In this document: positions 35,373 through 46,898 of the stretch, piece after piece
Numbering within the stretch: the first letter of the stretch is position 1
Layout: each line of letters opens with the position of its first letter
Assembly (NCBI GenBank): GCA_032358165.1
Contig: JAALGY010000033.1
Span: 62,001-126,000, forward strand
DNA from: Diplosphaera chodatii
Taxonomy: Eukaryota; Chlorophyta; Trebouxiophyceae; Prasiolales; Stichococcaceae
Length of the DNA: 64,000 nucleotides
Direction: 5' to 3'
Translations under genes and position numbers: made by a program
Notes under the pieces: generated by a model
The model's input: only the letters and a program-made list of their open reading frames with translations
What the model was told of the DNA's origin: nothing
Databases searched by the model: none

Positions 35373-36107
35373 TCACGCTTGCGCCACTGTACGCTGCAGC
35401 ACCTCGCGAACATGCTGGCAGCTGCGCTGCCGCGTGGGGCAGGTGCAGCGCCGGCGCGTCTGCTCATCCAGCACACCCCAGTCCGCAAAACCGCCACCTG
35501 CGCGCACAGCCAAGAAGCGGGTGCCGCCGACGTGCAGTGGACGCACCACTCTGCTGCTATCGAGGGGCGTGCACAGCCGCAGCGGGCTCCGCAGGGCCGC
35601 CCCGCCGCCGTGCGCGGCCACCAGCTGCGTGCAGCAGGCGCACATGCGCTGCGCCGGCAGCCGGCTCTGAGGTTCATCCAGGAGGTCGCGGCAGTCGAGC
35701 TGCGCCCGGCGGCGGTCGTGATCGCCGTCGGGGCACAGGCAGTCGCTGCTGAAGCCGACCAGCTGCTCGCCGGCGCTGAAGGCGACGAAGCGCAGGCCCA
35801 GGAACGCCCAGCGCCACTTCCGCTGGCCGCCCCGCCGGTAGCGCACCGCCCATGCGGCCTGCCGCCTGTCGGCAGACACCGCCAGCAGGTGCGCATCAGT
35901 GTGCCTGGAGACCAGCCGGTCCTTGGGCTGCGCGGCGCTGAGGCTGACGCCGTCTCCGTCTGAACCGGAGTCGCTGCAGCAGTCAAAGCTGTCGCTGCCG
36001 GGGCTGTATGGCGGCACCGCTGCCAGGCGGCATTGTCGCTCCGCTTCGGCTGCCGCCGCGCGGCTGCCGCCTCTGCTCGCACCTGCCGCGCCACTGGTGT
36101 GTTCCAC
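35373..36107 (-). CDS. Unrecognised protein with SWIM-like zinc motif, about 244 aa
   Basis: An uninterrupted frame starts MEHTSGAAGA and ends at a TGA at 35375-35373. Residues are well mixed (not just Ala/Arg), with an acidic Ser/Asp segment (DSFDCCSDSGSDGDG), a central hydrophobic block (WRWAFLGLRFVAFSAG), cysteine pairs (CLCP, CACC) and a C-terminal CTC-x6-CQHV, which fits the CxCx(n)CxH pattern of SWIM zinc fingers. SWIM motifs occur in Mutator- and KDZ-type transposase proteins and in ubiquitin-related proteins; which applies here is not visible. An overlapping frame begins LVYDRDTDRSYEPDDPEAPW at about 36163 and could be the true 5' exon, but no phase-compatible intron was found. Confidence 0.5.
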   Translation of the reverse strand: MEHTSGAAGASRGGSRAAAAEAERQCRLAAVPPYSPGSDSFDCCSDSGSDGDGVSLSAAQPKDRLVSRHTDAHLLAVSADRRQAAWAVRYRRGGQRKWRWAFLGLRFVAFSAGEQLVGFSSDCLCPDGDHDRRRAQLDCRDLLDEPQSRLPAQRMCACCTQLVAAHGGGAALRSPLRLCTPLDSSRVVRPLHVGGTRFLAVRAGGGFADWGVLDEQTRRRCTCPTRQRSCQHVREVLQRTVAQA

Positions 36108-37103
36108 GGCGCCTCTGGGTCATCGGGCTCATACGACCGATCTGTGTCTCTGTCATATACCAGGTGCAATGATGTCGTCTCCTCATCAGGGTGTATGATC
36201 CGGCGCTGACGCTCGTTCTGCAGTTGATGAGATCATGCGGCTGGTCGACTGCACTCAGATCACTATGACCGGTAGCAGTGCGCCACTTGTAATGCTATGC
36301 ACGAAGCTGCACAGGATGCGACTGACAGAATTCAGCGCATAGTGGCTGACACTGACCATTTGAAGGGTCTCGTCGAGCTTCCGGTCAGGTCAGACCCTAT
36401 CCAAAGCTGCGTGTCTTCCGTGAGCATGCACAGCTGTGGACGCGACGCGCTGCAACAGGTGCAAGGCTCTTCACAGGCTGTAGTGCGTGAGCAGGAAGGT
36501 GCGCTGCATGCAAGACAGTGTGTTGAGATCAGCGTATGGCGTGCGGGCCGCAGCGCATGTTGCGGCCAAGTGTGCTGAGTGCAATTGCTCAACATGCACC
36601 TTGCAAAATCCAAAATCAGGCCTTGACAGCCCTCGTGATTGGCTGCTCAGGCTCCCTGGTGGCGCGCGCTCTGCGCTGCTCACTATGCATTGAGTTGCGA
36701 GCCGTTCAGTGTACGATCACGGATACATAAAGTCCTGTGCTCGACCATGCTGCGGACGAGTGGTGCATCATAACAAATGTCATCTGGGACGCATCACAGC
36801 ATGTTACGAGTCCTTCGCACGTTGCAATAGTTGTCGCTTGGAGGCGTTCAGTTCTCGTGACTGGTCATATCTGATTGGTATCACGGGTCCATATGCTCTA
36901 CCGGTAGGGATAGTGCGAGATCGAGGCAAGGCAGGCAGGGTCAAACCCAGCATGCACCTTCCGCTGCTGCCGATGCACCACACCTCAGCACCCGCACCGC
37001 AGCGGGTCAGCAGCCAGAGGTTATACAAGAAGGCATCTTGCGCAGCAACTTATCGCATGAAAGGGCTGAGCGGCGATCACTGAGAGTCGGGACAAAGCCG
37101 CAG
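36108..37103. promoter_or_regulatory. Divergent intergenic region
   Basis: About 1 kb lies between the SWIM-motif ORF (leftward) and the coiled-coil gene (rightward). It is less GC-rich than the flanks and contains no supported exon. It presumably carries both promoters. Confidence 0.4.
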
Positions 37104-38884
37104 ATGGCAGTGGCGACGGCATATGGGCGGAGCCAGGGCGACCGCGACTCCAGCGTCTGGACGTCATCAGCGGCGTCGTCGCCGGATCGGCGGCCGCCGC
37201 ACGACGCGCTCCGCCCAGTGGAGCAGGCAGCGGCGTGGCGGCGGGTGCCATGCCGCGGTTGTGCAGAGGCAGCCGCGCCGCTGCCCAGCTGGGCGGCACA
37301 GCTGCAGCGGGAGCTGTCCGCCGCTCTCACCACCAAGGTAGGGAGGCAAAGCCAGATAGTTTCTAGTACACCAGGCATCTGATCTCTCTCCCGCTGCCGG
37401 GCACTCCATGTCTGTACGACAAAGCCAAGCGCACAGGCCCTGTCCCACCCTGCTGACCCGCTGGCCCATGCTGCCATCATGGCATTCCACCAGAACATAC
37501 CACTCCTATGAACATGCCGAGTGCTCAGATGAGCACAGCAAAGTGGTGGGGCGTCTCAGTGCTGCCCGCCGCGCACCGCGATGGCCCGCCGTCCTCATAT
37601 TGTCATTCCAAACGGTTTCATGTTCCGAGTGGCTTTCTGATGCATGCCGAACAACCATTCTGAAAGTTTGATCGGAAGGTGAAGATATCTGCAGGAGGCG
37701 GCGGAGCGCCGGGCGCTGGCGGCGCAGCAGGCGGCGGACGCGGTGGAGGCGGAGGCCCTACAGCGCCTGGAGGTGCGCCCGCAGCCGGGCTGTGATGTTC
37801 AGGGTTTCTGGAGCCCGAACGGGGGCGGGGTGAAGGGAGTGCAGCCCTGTCGGAAGAGGGGCGTCGGCAGATTGCCGGTGAAGTGACGGCAAGAGTAGTG
37901 TTGGGGCGCTGCCATTTTATGATTTTACAGTGGAAACCTTCCTGATCGGCAGGCGCACCTCCGTGGGGCAACAGACGTCGCGGCGTGGGCGGCTGCGTCG
38001 GAGCAGCGGGCGGCAGACGCGCAGCGGCGGTGCGCGGAGGCCGAGGCGCGCCACGAACGGGTGGGTCTGGGCCGCTCGTGACCACGGCCTGCCTGCGCAG
38101 CACAGCCTGCGAGCTGGGCATGTCTGGGACACCCAGACGCGGCCTCTGTACCAGCCCCACACCATGTAGAGGGTGCGCCAAAATTTTGCCGGTCGCGTTC
38201 ATTGCAGACCCTGCCCCTCAGCACAGAAAGACTGATGCGGCTTCGCTGCTGGACAGGAGCTGGCGGGGGCAGTACAGGGCGAGCAGCAGCGGCTGGCGGC
38301 TGTTGGGCAGCGGCACGCGGAGGCGGCGGCGGGCCTGAGGCGGCAGCTGGAAGCGCGGGAAGCGGCTCACGCGGACGCGCTGCAGCGGCTGCGGCGGCGG
38401 CTGCAGACCTCCGAGCGGGAGCTGGCAGCCGTGCAGGTGCCGTTAGCCAGCCCATACAAACATGTTCGGAGACAGTACCAGCCTGCGCTGGGGTGGCTGT
38501 GCGGCACCTGGGGCACAGCAAGCGAGAGTGGCAGACGCTCCATACGATGCGTTGTTGGTGTGTCAACAAGAGGCGTGACGGGATGCGTGTGAGCTCGCAG
38601 GCCGAGGCGGCGGGTGCGGCGGACGCGGCGCGGCGGGCGGAGGCTGCTGAGGCGGCGCTGGCCACAGCAAAGCAGGTGGCTACAGGGCTCGGTCACGAGC
38701 AATGCGTGTGAGTCAACGCCGTCAGCCTTGCTTGCGCCTGGCAGGGCTCGCGTGCCGCGCGTGCTGCGAAGGCGATCGCCGATGGCGACAGAAATCAGCT
38801 GTGCCTGTGGCAGGAGCACGACGCGCGCCGCATGCAGGCAGCCAAGGCGCTGGGCGCTGCGAGGCAACGGGCGGCGGCTGCTGA

Positions 38885-38916
<32 letters not shown>

Positions 38917-41900
38917 GGGGCGCCGCCGCAGACTCCCAGCTGCAGGTGGGGTGGGGTGGTCGCACATGTGTGCGCCGTCGACGGCACCGCCACACGTCGT
39001 ACAGACAGCGCGGCAGCTGTGCTGGAACGCGGACCATACCAGCGGGCCTCGCCTCCCGCCGGGTGGACCGGCATGGCCACTCCAAACGGAAAACTTACCC
39101 GTGTTGGGGCCTATGTACACGCAGGCGGATCAGAGAGCGGCAGCCGCTGCGGAGCGCCGGGCGGGCGGCCCGGCCGCGAGGGCAAACGCGCGGGGGGCGG
39201 CGGCGGCGGCGGAGGCGGCGCAGCTGCGGGGGCAGCTGCGCCGGCAGCAGGAAGGCGGGGCGGCGCTGGAGGCGCAGCTGCAAGCGGCGCAGGCGCTGGT
39301 GCGAAAACGTCCATCAGGAGTCTGCTGCTGACGCCCGCGCTCGTGCAGGCTGTTCAGTTGCTTGCGCGGCGCGCCGAGTCAGGCCTGGCACGCGCTTGAC
39401 TGCTGGATGCAGGTCCGGCAGCGGGAAGCGGACGGCGTGCGGCGGTTCGCCGAGGCCGCTGCTGCCGTGGCGGTCCTGCGGCAGCAGCTCGCGAGCCGTG
39501 AGGCCGCGGCGCGCCAGCAGACGCAGGTGCAGCGGTCGAAAGCCCTGCAGCCGGCAGGCTGTCATGATGGGTCAGGCGTGATGCCGCTCCCGACTCATGT
39601 TGTCGCTGCGCAGATGACCGGCTGTAAAAGGTCGGAAGGCTTGTAATTTAAACATGCTCTGCATACACACAAGCAAAATTCAGCAGGATGGAAAGCTCTG
39701 GTGTGTGATATCCAGTGACAGCACTCCTGTGGCAGTTGCAGGCCACGGAAGCAGCAGCGGCAGCGCAGCAGCACGCGAGCGCCGAGGCGGCCGCCCGCCA
39801 GCTGGCGGCGCTGACGGCGATCGCGCAGGCGGTGGCGCAGCACGAAGCCGCCTCTGAGCTGTTCAAATTGTGTGGTATCAGCGCAGCTGCGCCGCCGGTG
39901 GCAGCAGTAGCGGCTGCAACAGGACATGCGCCTTGCCAGCGGCATTCGCCGCCGCTGAAGCGGCCGTGCACGCCGCCGGCCTTGCTTGACAACCCCGCCT
40001 ACGAGTCGACAGCCGCATCCAGCAGCAGCAGCGGACGCGGCAGAGGCGGGACCAAGCACGCAGCGCGCGTCAGCGGCCCTGTACCAGACGTACAGCAGAC
40101 AGCCGAGCTGCCGCCCGCCCAGCTGATGCCGCTGCCGCCAGGGCTTGGGAGCCTGCGAACTGCATCCAGCAGCCAGGCCGAATTTTGTGCCGGCGTCAGG
40201 GGCGCGGGCGGCGGCGTCTTCAGCGTTGTGGACGGCGTGCGGCGGTGCCTGGCCGCCGCGGCGTTGCGGGAGGCGGGCGCTGCTGCCTGCATCCGGCAGC
40301 TGCAGCAGCAGGTGGGGGTGGCGCCATTCGACCGGCACTTGAGCCAGCACATGGACTGTAGCAGCAGAGCACCTCGCTTGGCACGTTTTGGTAGCAGTGC
40401 TGGTCACGTGTACCATCAACATGACACAGCAGGCAGTTGCGCTGCTGGTGTCGAAGCTGCTGTGCTGTGCCACAGCATTTGACAGCCCGCAAACCATGTG
40501 GAAAAGCACTGCTGACGGCCGCCAACCGTGCTGCTTCGCAAGATACCAGCCACCGTCAGTGCGCCTGCGCAGCTCGGGCTCGCCGGCTGACGGCATCGCA
40601 CGCACATGAAGCATGCACAACGCGCAAGCCTTGCACAGCCGGTCAGATGACTCACCACCCTTTGCAGGCGGAGGCAGCCGGCGCGCGGCACAACATGAGC
40701 AAAGCTGAGGCGGCGGCGGCGCGGCGGCGCGCGGCGGATGCAGCAGCAGGAAGCAGTGCAGCAGCGGAGCAGGCGGCGCTGTGGGAGGGCCGCGCCGCGG
40801 GGCTGCAGGCCAAGGTGCGCTCAAACCATGAGCACACCCTGTAACAAGGAGGCAATGATTTCACCATGATCCTTGAGCACCGCAGTGGCGGCAGGGTTTA
40901 AGGGCACACGGTGCAGAGGGAAAGCACAAGCGAAAGTGCTGCTGACACGCTCATCACCTTTTGCTGTGGCACTTCTGAGATCGTCAACCTGCACCAGGCA
41001 GAAGGCGAACAGAGTGCTTCGTGCTCACGCGCAGGGGCTGCAGCTGGAGGATGCCCTGGAGCAGCACGCGGCGGCGCTGGAGGCGGCGCAGGCACAAGCA
41101 GCCCAAGGAGACTGTGGTGTTGCCGAGCTGCGGGTCACGCTGGCTGCGGCGGCCGCGGCGGCTGAGCAGCGCGCGCGGCGGCTGCAGCGGTCGGCCGAGC
41201 AGCGGCAGCGGGAGGCAGACGCAGAGATTGCAGCCCTGCAGGGCAGGCTGCGGGACGCGGGCACGGCGGCGGCTGCGGCTTCCTCTGCAGCCGAGGCTGC
41301 CGGCATGGCGGCCAGCGCCGACCTCGAAGCCGCGCTTCACAGCCTGCGCTTCGTGCACGGGCAGAGCGCAGCAAACCAGCCAGTCGCAACCGCCGCAGTT
41401 GATGTCAGTCACGGGGACGAGCCCAGCGCCACTGCAGCGAGATCGCCTGCCACGAATGCAGCGTTTCCTGCCGGGCATTGCAGCGCACGCCCCTGCCACG
41501 GTGCTAGCAACAACAGCACTGCACTCTCAGATGAGGGCGTCGCCGACGCCGACGCAAACAGTCATGCCGGGCATGATGGCCCGCAGCTGGCCAGGCGGCT
41601 GGCAGCGGCGGCGGCGGCGGCTGCGGGGCTGCATGCTATGCTGCAGCTGCGGCTGCAGCAGGCGGCAGCCGAGCGCGCTGCAGCGGCGCAGCGCTCAGCG
41701 GAACTCCAGGTGTTTTTGCTTCCTGGACCCCTCTTCTGGATGTCAAAAACCCCATGCTCATCCAGGGGACAAGCTTTGCTTGGTGGCCAGTTGCAGTTGG
41801 CGGGTACACTGTGCAGGCTGTCAGGGTTGCTGCCTAAATACACGCAGGATCGACTCGACAAAGCGGAGGCGCACGCGGCCGCCGTCGCAGCGGCGGCCCG

Positions 41901-44226
41901 GCGGCAAGTGCACAAGCAGCGGCGCCAGCTGGCCGCCCTGCAGCGCAGCCTCCAGGCCAGCCGGCGGCGGTCGGCAGGCCAGGCATGCCAGCTGGCGGCC
42001 AGCAGCACGCAAGCAGCAGCGGCGGCTGCGACGGCGCAAGCGGCACTTGCGGCGGCCGGCGCCGAGCTCGCGGCTGCGACTGCAGCCGCAGCAACAGCAC
42101 AGCGGCGCTCTGAAGCAAGTGAACAGCGGCGTCAGGGTGTGGATGCGGCGGCGCAGGCGGCGCCCGAGCTGCGTCTCCATGCGGTGCAGACGCAGCCGCC
42201 GGCGGCGATGCGCGACGCTGCCGCGCAGCAGGTGGGCAGCTGTGACTCTGCAGATACACACAGGCACAGACTCCCGGCATCCCAGTGACGGGCAATACAA
42301 TACGTTGACCAGCCAGGTGAATGGCACGCCACACTGCATTACAAACATGGTCCTGTTGCTGCGTTCAGTTCGCACCTCCTTCTCTTTGCACAGCTTCGAC
42401 CAAGTGACAGGGCCCCAAGCAGCAGTGCGCGTGTACGACCAGGCGGATCCCCCATACATTTCACCGTTGTCAACGTGATTCGGGGTGCAGGACGATGCCA
42501 GCGCCGGCGCCCAGGCGGCCCTGCAGCAGCGGCTGCGGCTGGCAGCGGCGGACACGCAGGCCGGGCAGGCTGGAGCTGAGCGGGACGCTGCGGTCTCAAA
42601 GGTCTTGCATTGTGACAGCAATCACACCTGTTATTGCTGGCAATCACGCACGATGCGTGTGCACGAAGTGTCCTTCTGTAGCCTGTACAGCACGCTCTCA
42701 GCCCATCGCAATGCTGCAGGTGGTTGAGCTGCGCGAGGAGCTTGCGGCACTGGCGGCCACCCTGGAGCAGGACCGGCGGCAGCACGAGGAGGCCCTGGAG
42801 CGGGAGCGGCAGCGGCGGGCGGCCCTGCAGCAGCAGCTGGTGGCAAGCGAACGGCGGCACGAAGAAGCAGCAACAGGTGCCGCTGCAGACTTGGCGGCAG
42901 CAAGAAAAGCGGCGGCGGATGCGCAGGCAGCAGCCAAGCGGGTGGAAGCGGAAGCAGGAAGCGCCAAGGCTGCAGCGGCGCACTGCGGCCGAGAGCTCTC
43001 GAACATGCGCCTCAAGTGAGCCACAGGCCAACGACATGTGTTGCAGACATGACATGGCTGGCGACATGGCCTCGAAACTGCCTCGGACAGTGCTGCATAG
43101 GGTCAGGCAGGTGATCCAAAGCACTTGCCGTTTCCTCAAAAGACCAAGACAGAAAACGTGCACGCACTGCCCTTCTAGGCTGCAAAGCGTGGGCAGCCAG
43201 CTGCAAGCGGCGCACAGCGCCGCAGCCGACCGCGACGCCAGGGCTGCAAGGGCCGAGGCGCGGCTGCGGCAGCAGGGCGCGGGGCTCGCCGCAGCAAGCC
43301 GTGCTGCTGACGTGGTTCGGCAGGTGGCCGCCCAGGATGTCACTGAGTATTCTTACGTTGGCATCTGATGAAAAGCCACGTTCATGCAGCGATGGTCAGT
43401 GTACCTACATACCCTGTTGATTTGCTCCTTGGAGTGTAGTGCCGAGTCGACATTATGCTGATGTTCTGACTGCAGGAGCTGCAGCAACTGCGGCGGGGCG
43501 CTGCCGCCGAGCTGGCGGCCACCCTGCAGCAGCTGGAGGGCGCCGTGGAGGCCCTGCAGCGCTCGCGTGCCGCCGCGCACAGGCGAGGCGCATGCCCGAG
43601 TTTTTGGGCCTGAGGGTTGCACATTTTGTGTGTGGCGCGAAACGCCGCGTTCACTTTCGAACAGTGGCAGTCAGTGCCGCCGGCAATTGCTGGTCCGGCA
43701 GCCGCTGTTGATGGCCGTTGAGTCACCGGTTCGGATGTGAGTGTTGTGGTATCTGGCTTGATTTCCGCCTCGCTGGATTCACATGATGAGTCTGCCAGAT
43801 GACCTGCTGCAGGGTGGGCAAGGAGAATGCGGCGGTAAGGGCGCTGGCGGCGCGCGGCGCGGAGGCCCTGCAGCAGATGGCGCGCCAGCTGGCAGGTGCT
43901 GTCGCAAGTCGGTTGCATTCCAGAGCATTCAGCATGCGGCATGCTGAAAACGTTTCTGTTGCATTTGCCATATTTTGTGGGGTCTGGGTGCACGTCGGAT
44001 GTAACTTGGCCGCCAGGGCTGCCAAAGTTGCAGGTTCTTGCAGTGCATGCTGCGGCACATGTGCTTGTTTGCAGGGCGCCTGACAACCAGAAGTGTATGC
44101 ACACTCGCAGAGACGGAGACTGCACGGGACGACGCCACCACAGCAGCGGCAAAGCTGCGGGCGGGCATGGACCTGGCGCTGGCTGAAACGACGGAGCTGC
44201 GCGGCCTCCTAAACCCTGAGCCCTGA
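37104..44226 (+). CDS. Large coiled-coil protein, 1,265 aa
   Basis: Eighteen exons join in phase: 37104-37337, 37695-37772, 37953-38060, 38257-38436, 38601-38675, 38745-38945, 39125-39298, 39413-39526, 39742-40311, 40668-40814, 41035-41709, 41848-42231, 42491-42601, 42720-43015, 43179-43323, 43476-43582, 43813-43895, 44111-44226. Almost every exon encodes Ala/Glu/Gln/Arg heptad-like helix (EAAERRALAAQQAADAVEAE, LRRQLEAREAAHADALQRL, ELREELAALAATLEQDRRQ). The N-terminal ~78 residues and parts of exons 9 and 11 are non-helical and low-complexity. Such proteins are usually structural (cytoskeleton, basal body, Golgi), but no family signature is visible. The first thirteen exons all have lengths divisible by three. 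The intron after exon 16 uses a GC donor (GCGAGG). Confidence 0.82.
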
Positions 44227-44851
44227 GCCTAAGGCAAACCACGCACACAACTGGCACAGTTCGTCTGCTCAATCATCGGCGAGCGTTGAGCGTTCGTTCA
44301 GGTGAGATCCAGGCGTATGACTTCGCCCCAACCTAGCCTCCACCCCGTCCTCGGGCTGCAACACGAAAGGTGGCTGTTTCCCGGCAGCTCATGCCGACAC
44401 TCGCTTGCGCATGTGCGCCTCAGCTGTGCAGCGGCGTAGCCAGCAGCGCCTGCACATCAAGTCAACCAGGGAAGTGCACACTCCTCTGAAAACAGTATTC
44501 CTGGCTACATCCCAGTGTTGTGCAGCTGCTGCTGTGGCCCGTAGGTGGGCAGGTGGGCTTATGGTCTGCGATGATCGGGCGACCAACACAACGGGGCGGC
44601 TGGAGGATCAGCAGAAGCCCTGTAGGACTCAAATCACAGCACAGCGCTGACCTGCGCGTAAGGAGCCGTGATGTCTTCGCCTGCGGCGCACTGGGAACTG
44701 GTTCCAGTCGTGCGCCGCTGCTTCTTTGACCCCTGCATAGCAGACATTTTCGTTCCGCTCTGGTGGTCGTCAGTGGACAGCTGGACGCCGTAGTAATGAA
44801 GCCGCATGCTGTCAAAGTGCACAGCGTCTCGCAAGGCGTTTGTGGTGGTCC
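44227..44851. other. Convergent intergenic stretch
   Basis: No gene is supported between the coiled-coil gene (+) and the small CxxC protein (-). The coiled-coil stop lies in CTAAACCCTGAGCCCTGAG, loosely like degenerate telomere units, probably by chance. Confidence 0.4.
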
Positions 44852-45510
44852 TTATGTACAAAGCGGAAATGCCTGCACTTCCTCGTCGCACGCCACTGCA
44901 TCCTCTGCTTCCGGCGCCGAGGCAGCAGGCGGCCCAGCGCTCATCGCGGTCGCAGTGCTGTCCAGCGGCGCGCCGCCGGCTGCCGCGCCGCCGCCGCCGC
45001 CGCCGCCGGGCGCAGCCTGCCGCGGCTCCCACGCCTCCAGATGCTGCGTGCCGCAGTCCCCGCAGTAGCTGTAGCGGTACCGCACCGGCGCTGCGCCCGA
45101 CTGTCGCGTGTTCCGCATGCTCTCCACCGCCTCTGCGCGTTCGTGCATCAGGCTGTGGTGCAGCCGCTCGTTGGTGTGATGAAGCGGTGCTGTGCAAAGT
45201 CAGGTGCGGCATGCGGCGGAGCAGCAGCACAGCTCCCAGGGCGTCGCTGACCTGCCTCAGAGGCCGCACCACGCCGAGGCGGGCACGCGGCGCGCGTCCT
45301 GGCGGTGAAGTAGGAGTGCACGCCTGCTGCGCAGTGCGCGCATGTCCGTGCGTGCCTGTAGAAGCTGGCACGGCTGTTGATGTGCAGGTAGGGGTCCTGC
45401 CTGCACGGCCGCCGCTGCCACTTTGGCCTCGAGATTGTGGGTCGCACCGGCGCAGGCGGCGAGCGGGCACCTGAGCTTGCAGCAGAGCCAGATCTGCTGC
45501 ACGACGACAT
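44852..45510 (-). CDS. Hypothetical CxxC-motif protein, about 192 aa
   Basis: Exons 45510-45270 and 45189-44852 join in phase through an 80-base intron. The start is an in-frame ATG after a possible upstream acceptor, so 5' exons may be missing. The Ser/Pro-rich N-terminus leads to DPYLHINSRASFYRHARTC, CAHC, then HHTNERLHHSLMHERAEAVE, RYRYSYCGDCGTQHLEAW and a Gly/Ala-rich acidic tail. Two CxxC pairs (CAHC, CGDC) could form one zinc site. I recognise no family. The opposite strand is also open, so this is a tentative call resting on composition and phase. Confidence 0.4.
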
Positions 45511-46898
45511 GCTGCGGTCGCATGTCCCACTGTCGGAGGCGTCGCTGCAGCTGAGACATTGTGATTGCCAGACCCGCTGCCTGTGTGACAACGCGTTCAA
45601 ATGCCGGTGGTGTAGGAGCGCCCGCACCGGGGCGTGCTGGCGTTGCGATGCACATGGTTTGCGTTTGCGTAGCGTAGGTCAAGATTTGCGTAGGCCAACC
45701 CCGGCCGGTCGTTTCAACTCGAGCTAGGTAGGCATGCGAGAATGCTGCTAAACTAACTTATCAAGCAAAAGATACGCCGAAGCGGCATCGTCGTCACGCA
45801 AAACAGCCGTCTCCAACTACCCTGATAGATGGGCAGGTACGGGTACCTGGTTAAGCTACTGCACTGGTGCAGCTGAGGTAGGCGCGCCTCGGCTGCCTTC
45901 GCATGGCATGCAAAGACGCAAGATGGCTTGCAGCGTCATCTGACGCCGCTGCAGGCCGCGGAGGCGTCGTGGCACCCCACAACCGAGCAGTCTGCAGCGG
46001 CCGGCTGCGGCGCTGCCTACGCATGCGTCGCCCTGCCGCAGGCTCAGGCAACAAGTCTCACATTGCTGCTGCTAAGAAGCAGGTATAAGTTGCTGCATAA
46101 GACCAATTTAGATGGTTGCCGGCCCGCCTCGACGTCGCGATTGCTCCTGGGCGTGCTGCCAGGCCGACGGCGGCGCCTGCACTGCAAATTGCAGAGACCG
46201 CTCACAGGCAGCAGCCACCCATCTTGGCCGCGTGGCAGGCTTCTAAAAGGGCTGGACATCCGACTTGTATGCAGTGCTGGACGTTGATCGGTTGAAGCGT
46301 TCAGCAGCTCTGATGTTCAGAGACCAGGACCTGCCTGCGCTGGATGGCGCATGGTGCATGCTCGTTGGGCAACTCATGTACGTGAAACACGAAACCCTGG
46401 AAACCTGTTGGCGTTGTGGGTCGTGCAGCAGCGCTGCCAGCAGGTTGTGGCAGGCAGCCTGTGAGGAGCAAGATCGCTAAAGTGGATGCTGCTGATACAG
46501 AAGTTCAGTCTGCAGAAGCTACGCATTGCAATCAATCACTGTCCCGCCCCTTCTGCTGTCAAATGTCCAAAGCTGTTCCGACCAGATTTGTCTGACGCGG
46601 TTGTGTTGCAGCTGACAGCACACCAATGACACGTGACACGACCTCACGCTGAGGGCAGCAATCGCCCTCCCACAGCGAAGCAGCAGCAGCAGGTGCAGAC
46701 TGCCGTGCCCGCCGCACCAGCCTGCACAGGACCCCTCAGCATGGTGGCGCGCCGACCTTGCCGGACTGTTGCTTCAGCCCAAGCCGCGCGCTGCAGCAGC
46801 CGCAGACTGAAAGCCGGAGGCTGCCGGCCGCTCCCGCTGCCGTCTTCCCGCTTCCGGCTTCCCACTTCCGGCTGCCGGCGCCGTCCCGCCGCCGCCTA
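45511..46898. other. Stretch without a supported gene
   Basis: About 1.4 kb between the CxxC protein and the 3' end of the aspartate aminotransferase gene. Only short or low-complexity ORFs occur on both strands. The part just below 46898 must hold the aminotransferase 3' UTR. Confidence 0.4.

Noticed and set aside
41021..42478. 485-codon plus-strand frame in the coiled-coil gene
   Set aside because: It is an out-of-frame Arg-rich reading of exons whose correct frame gives heptad repeats with matching splice phases.
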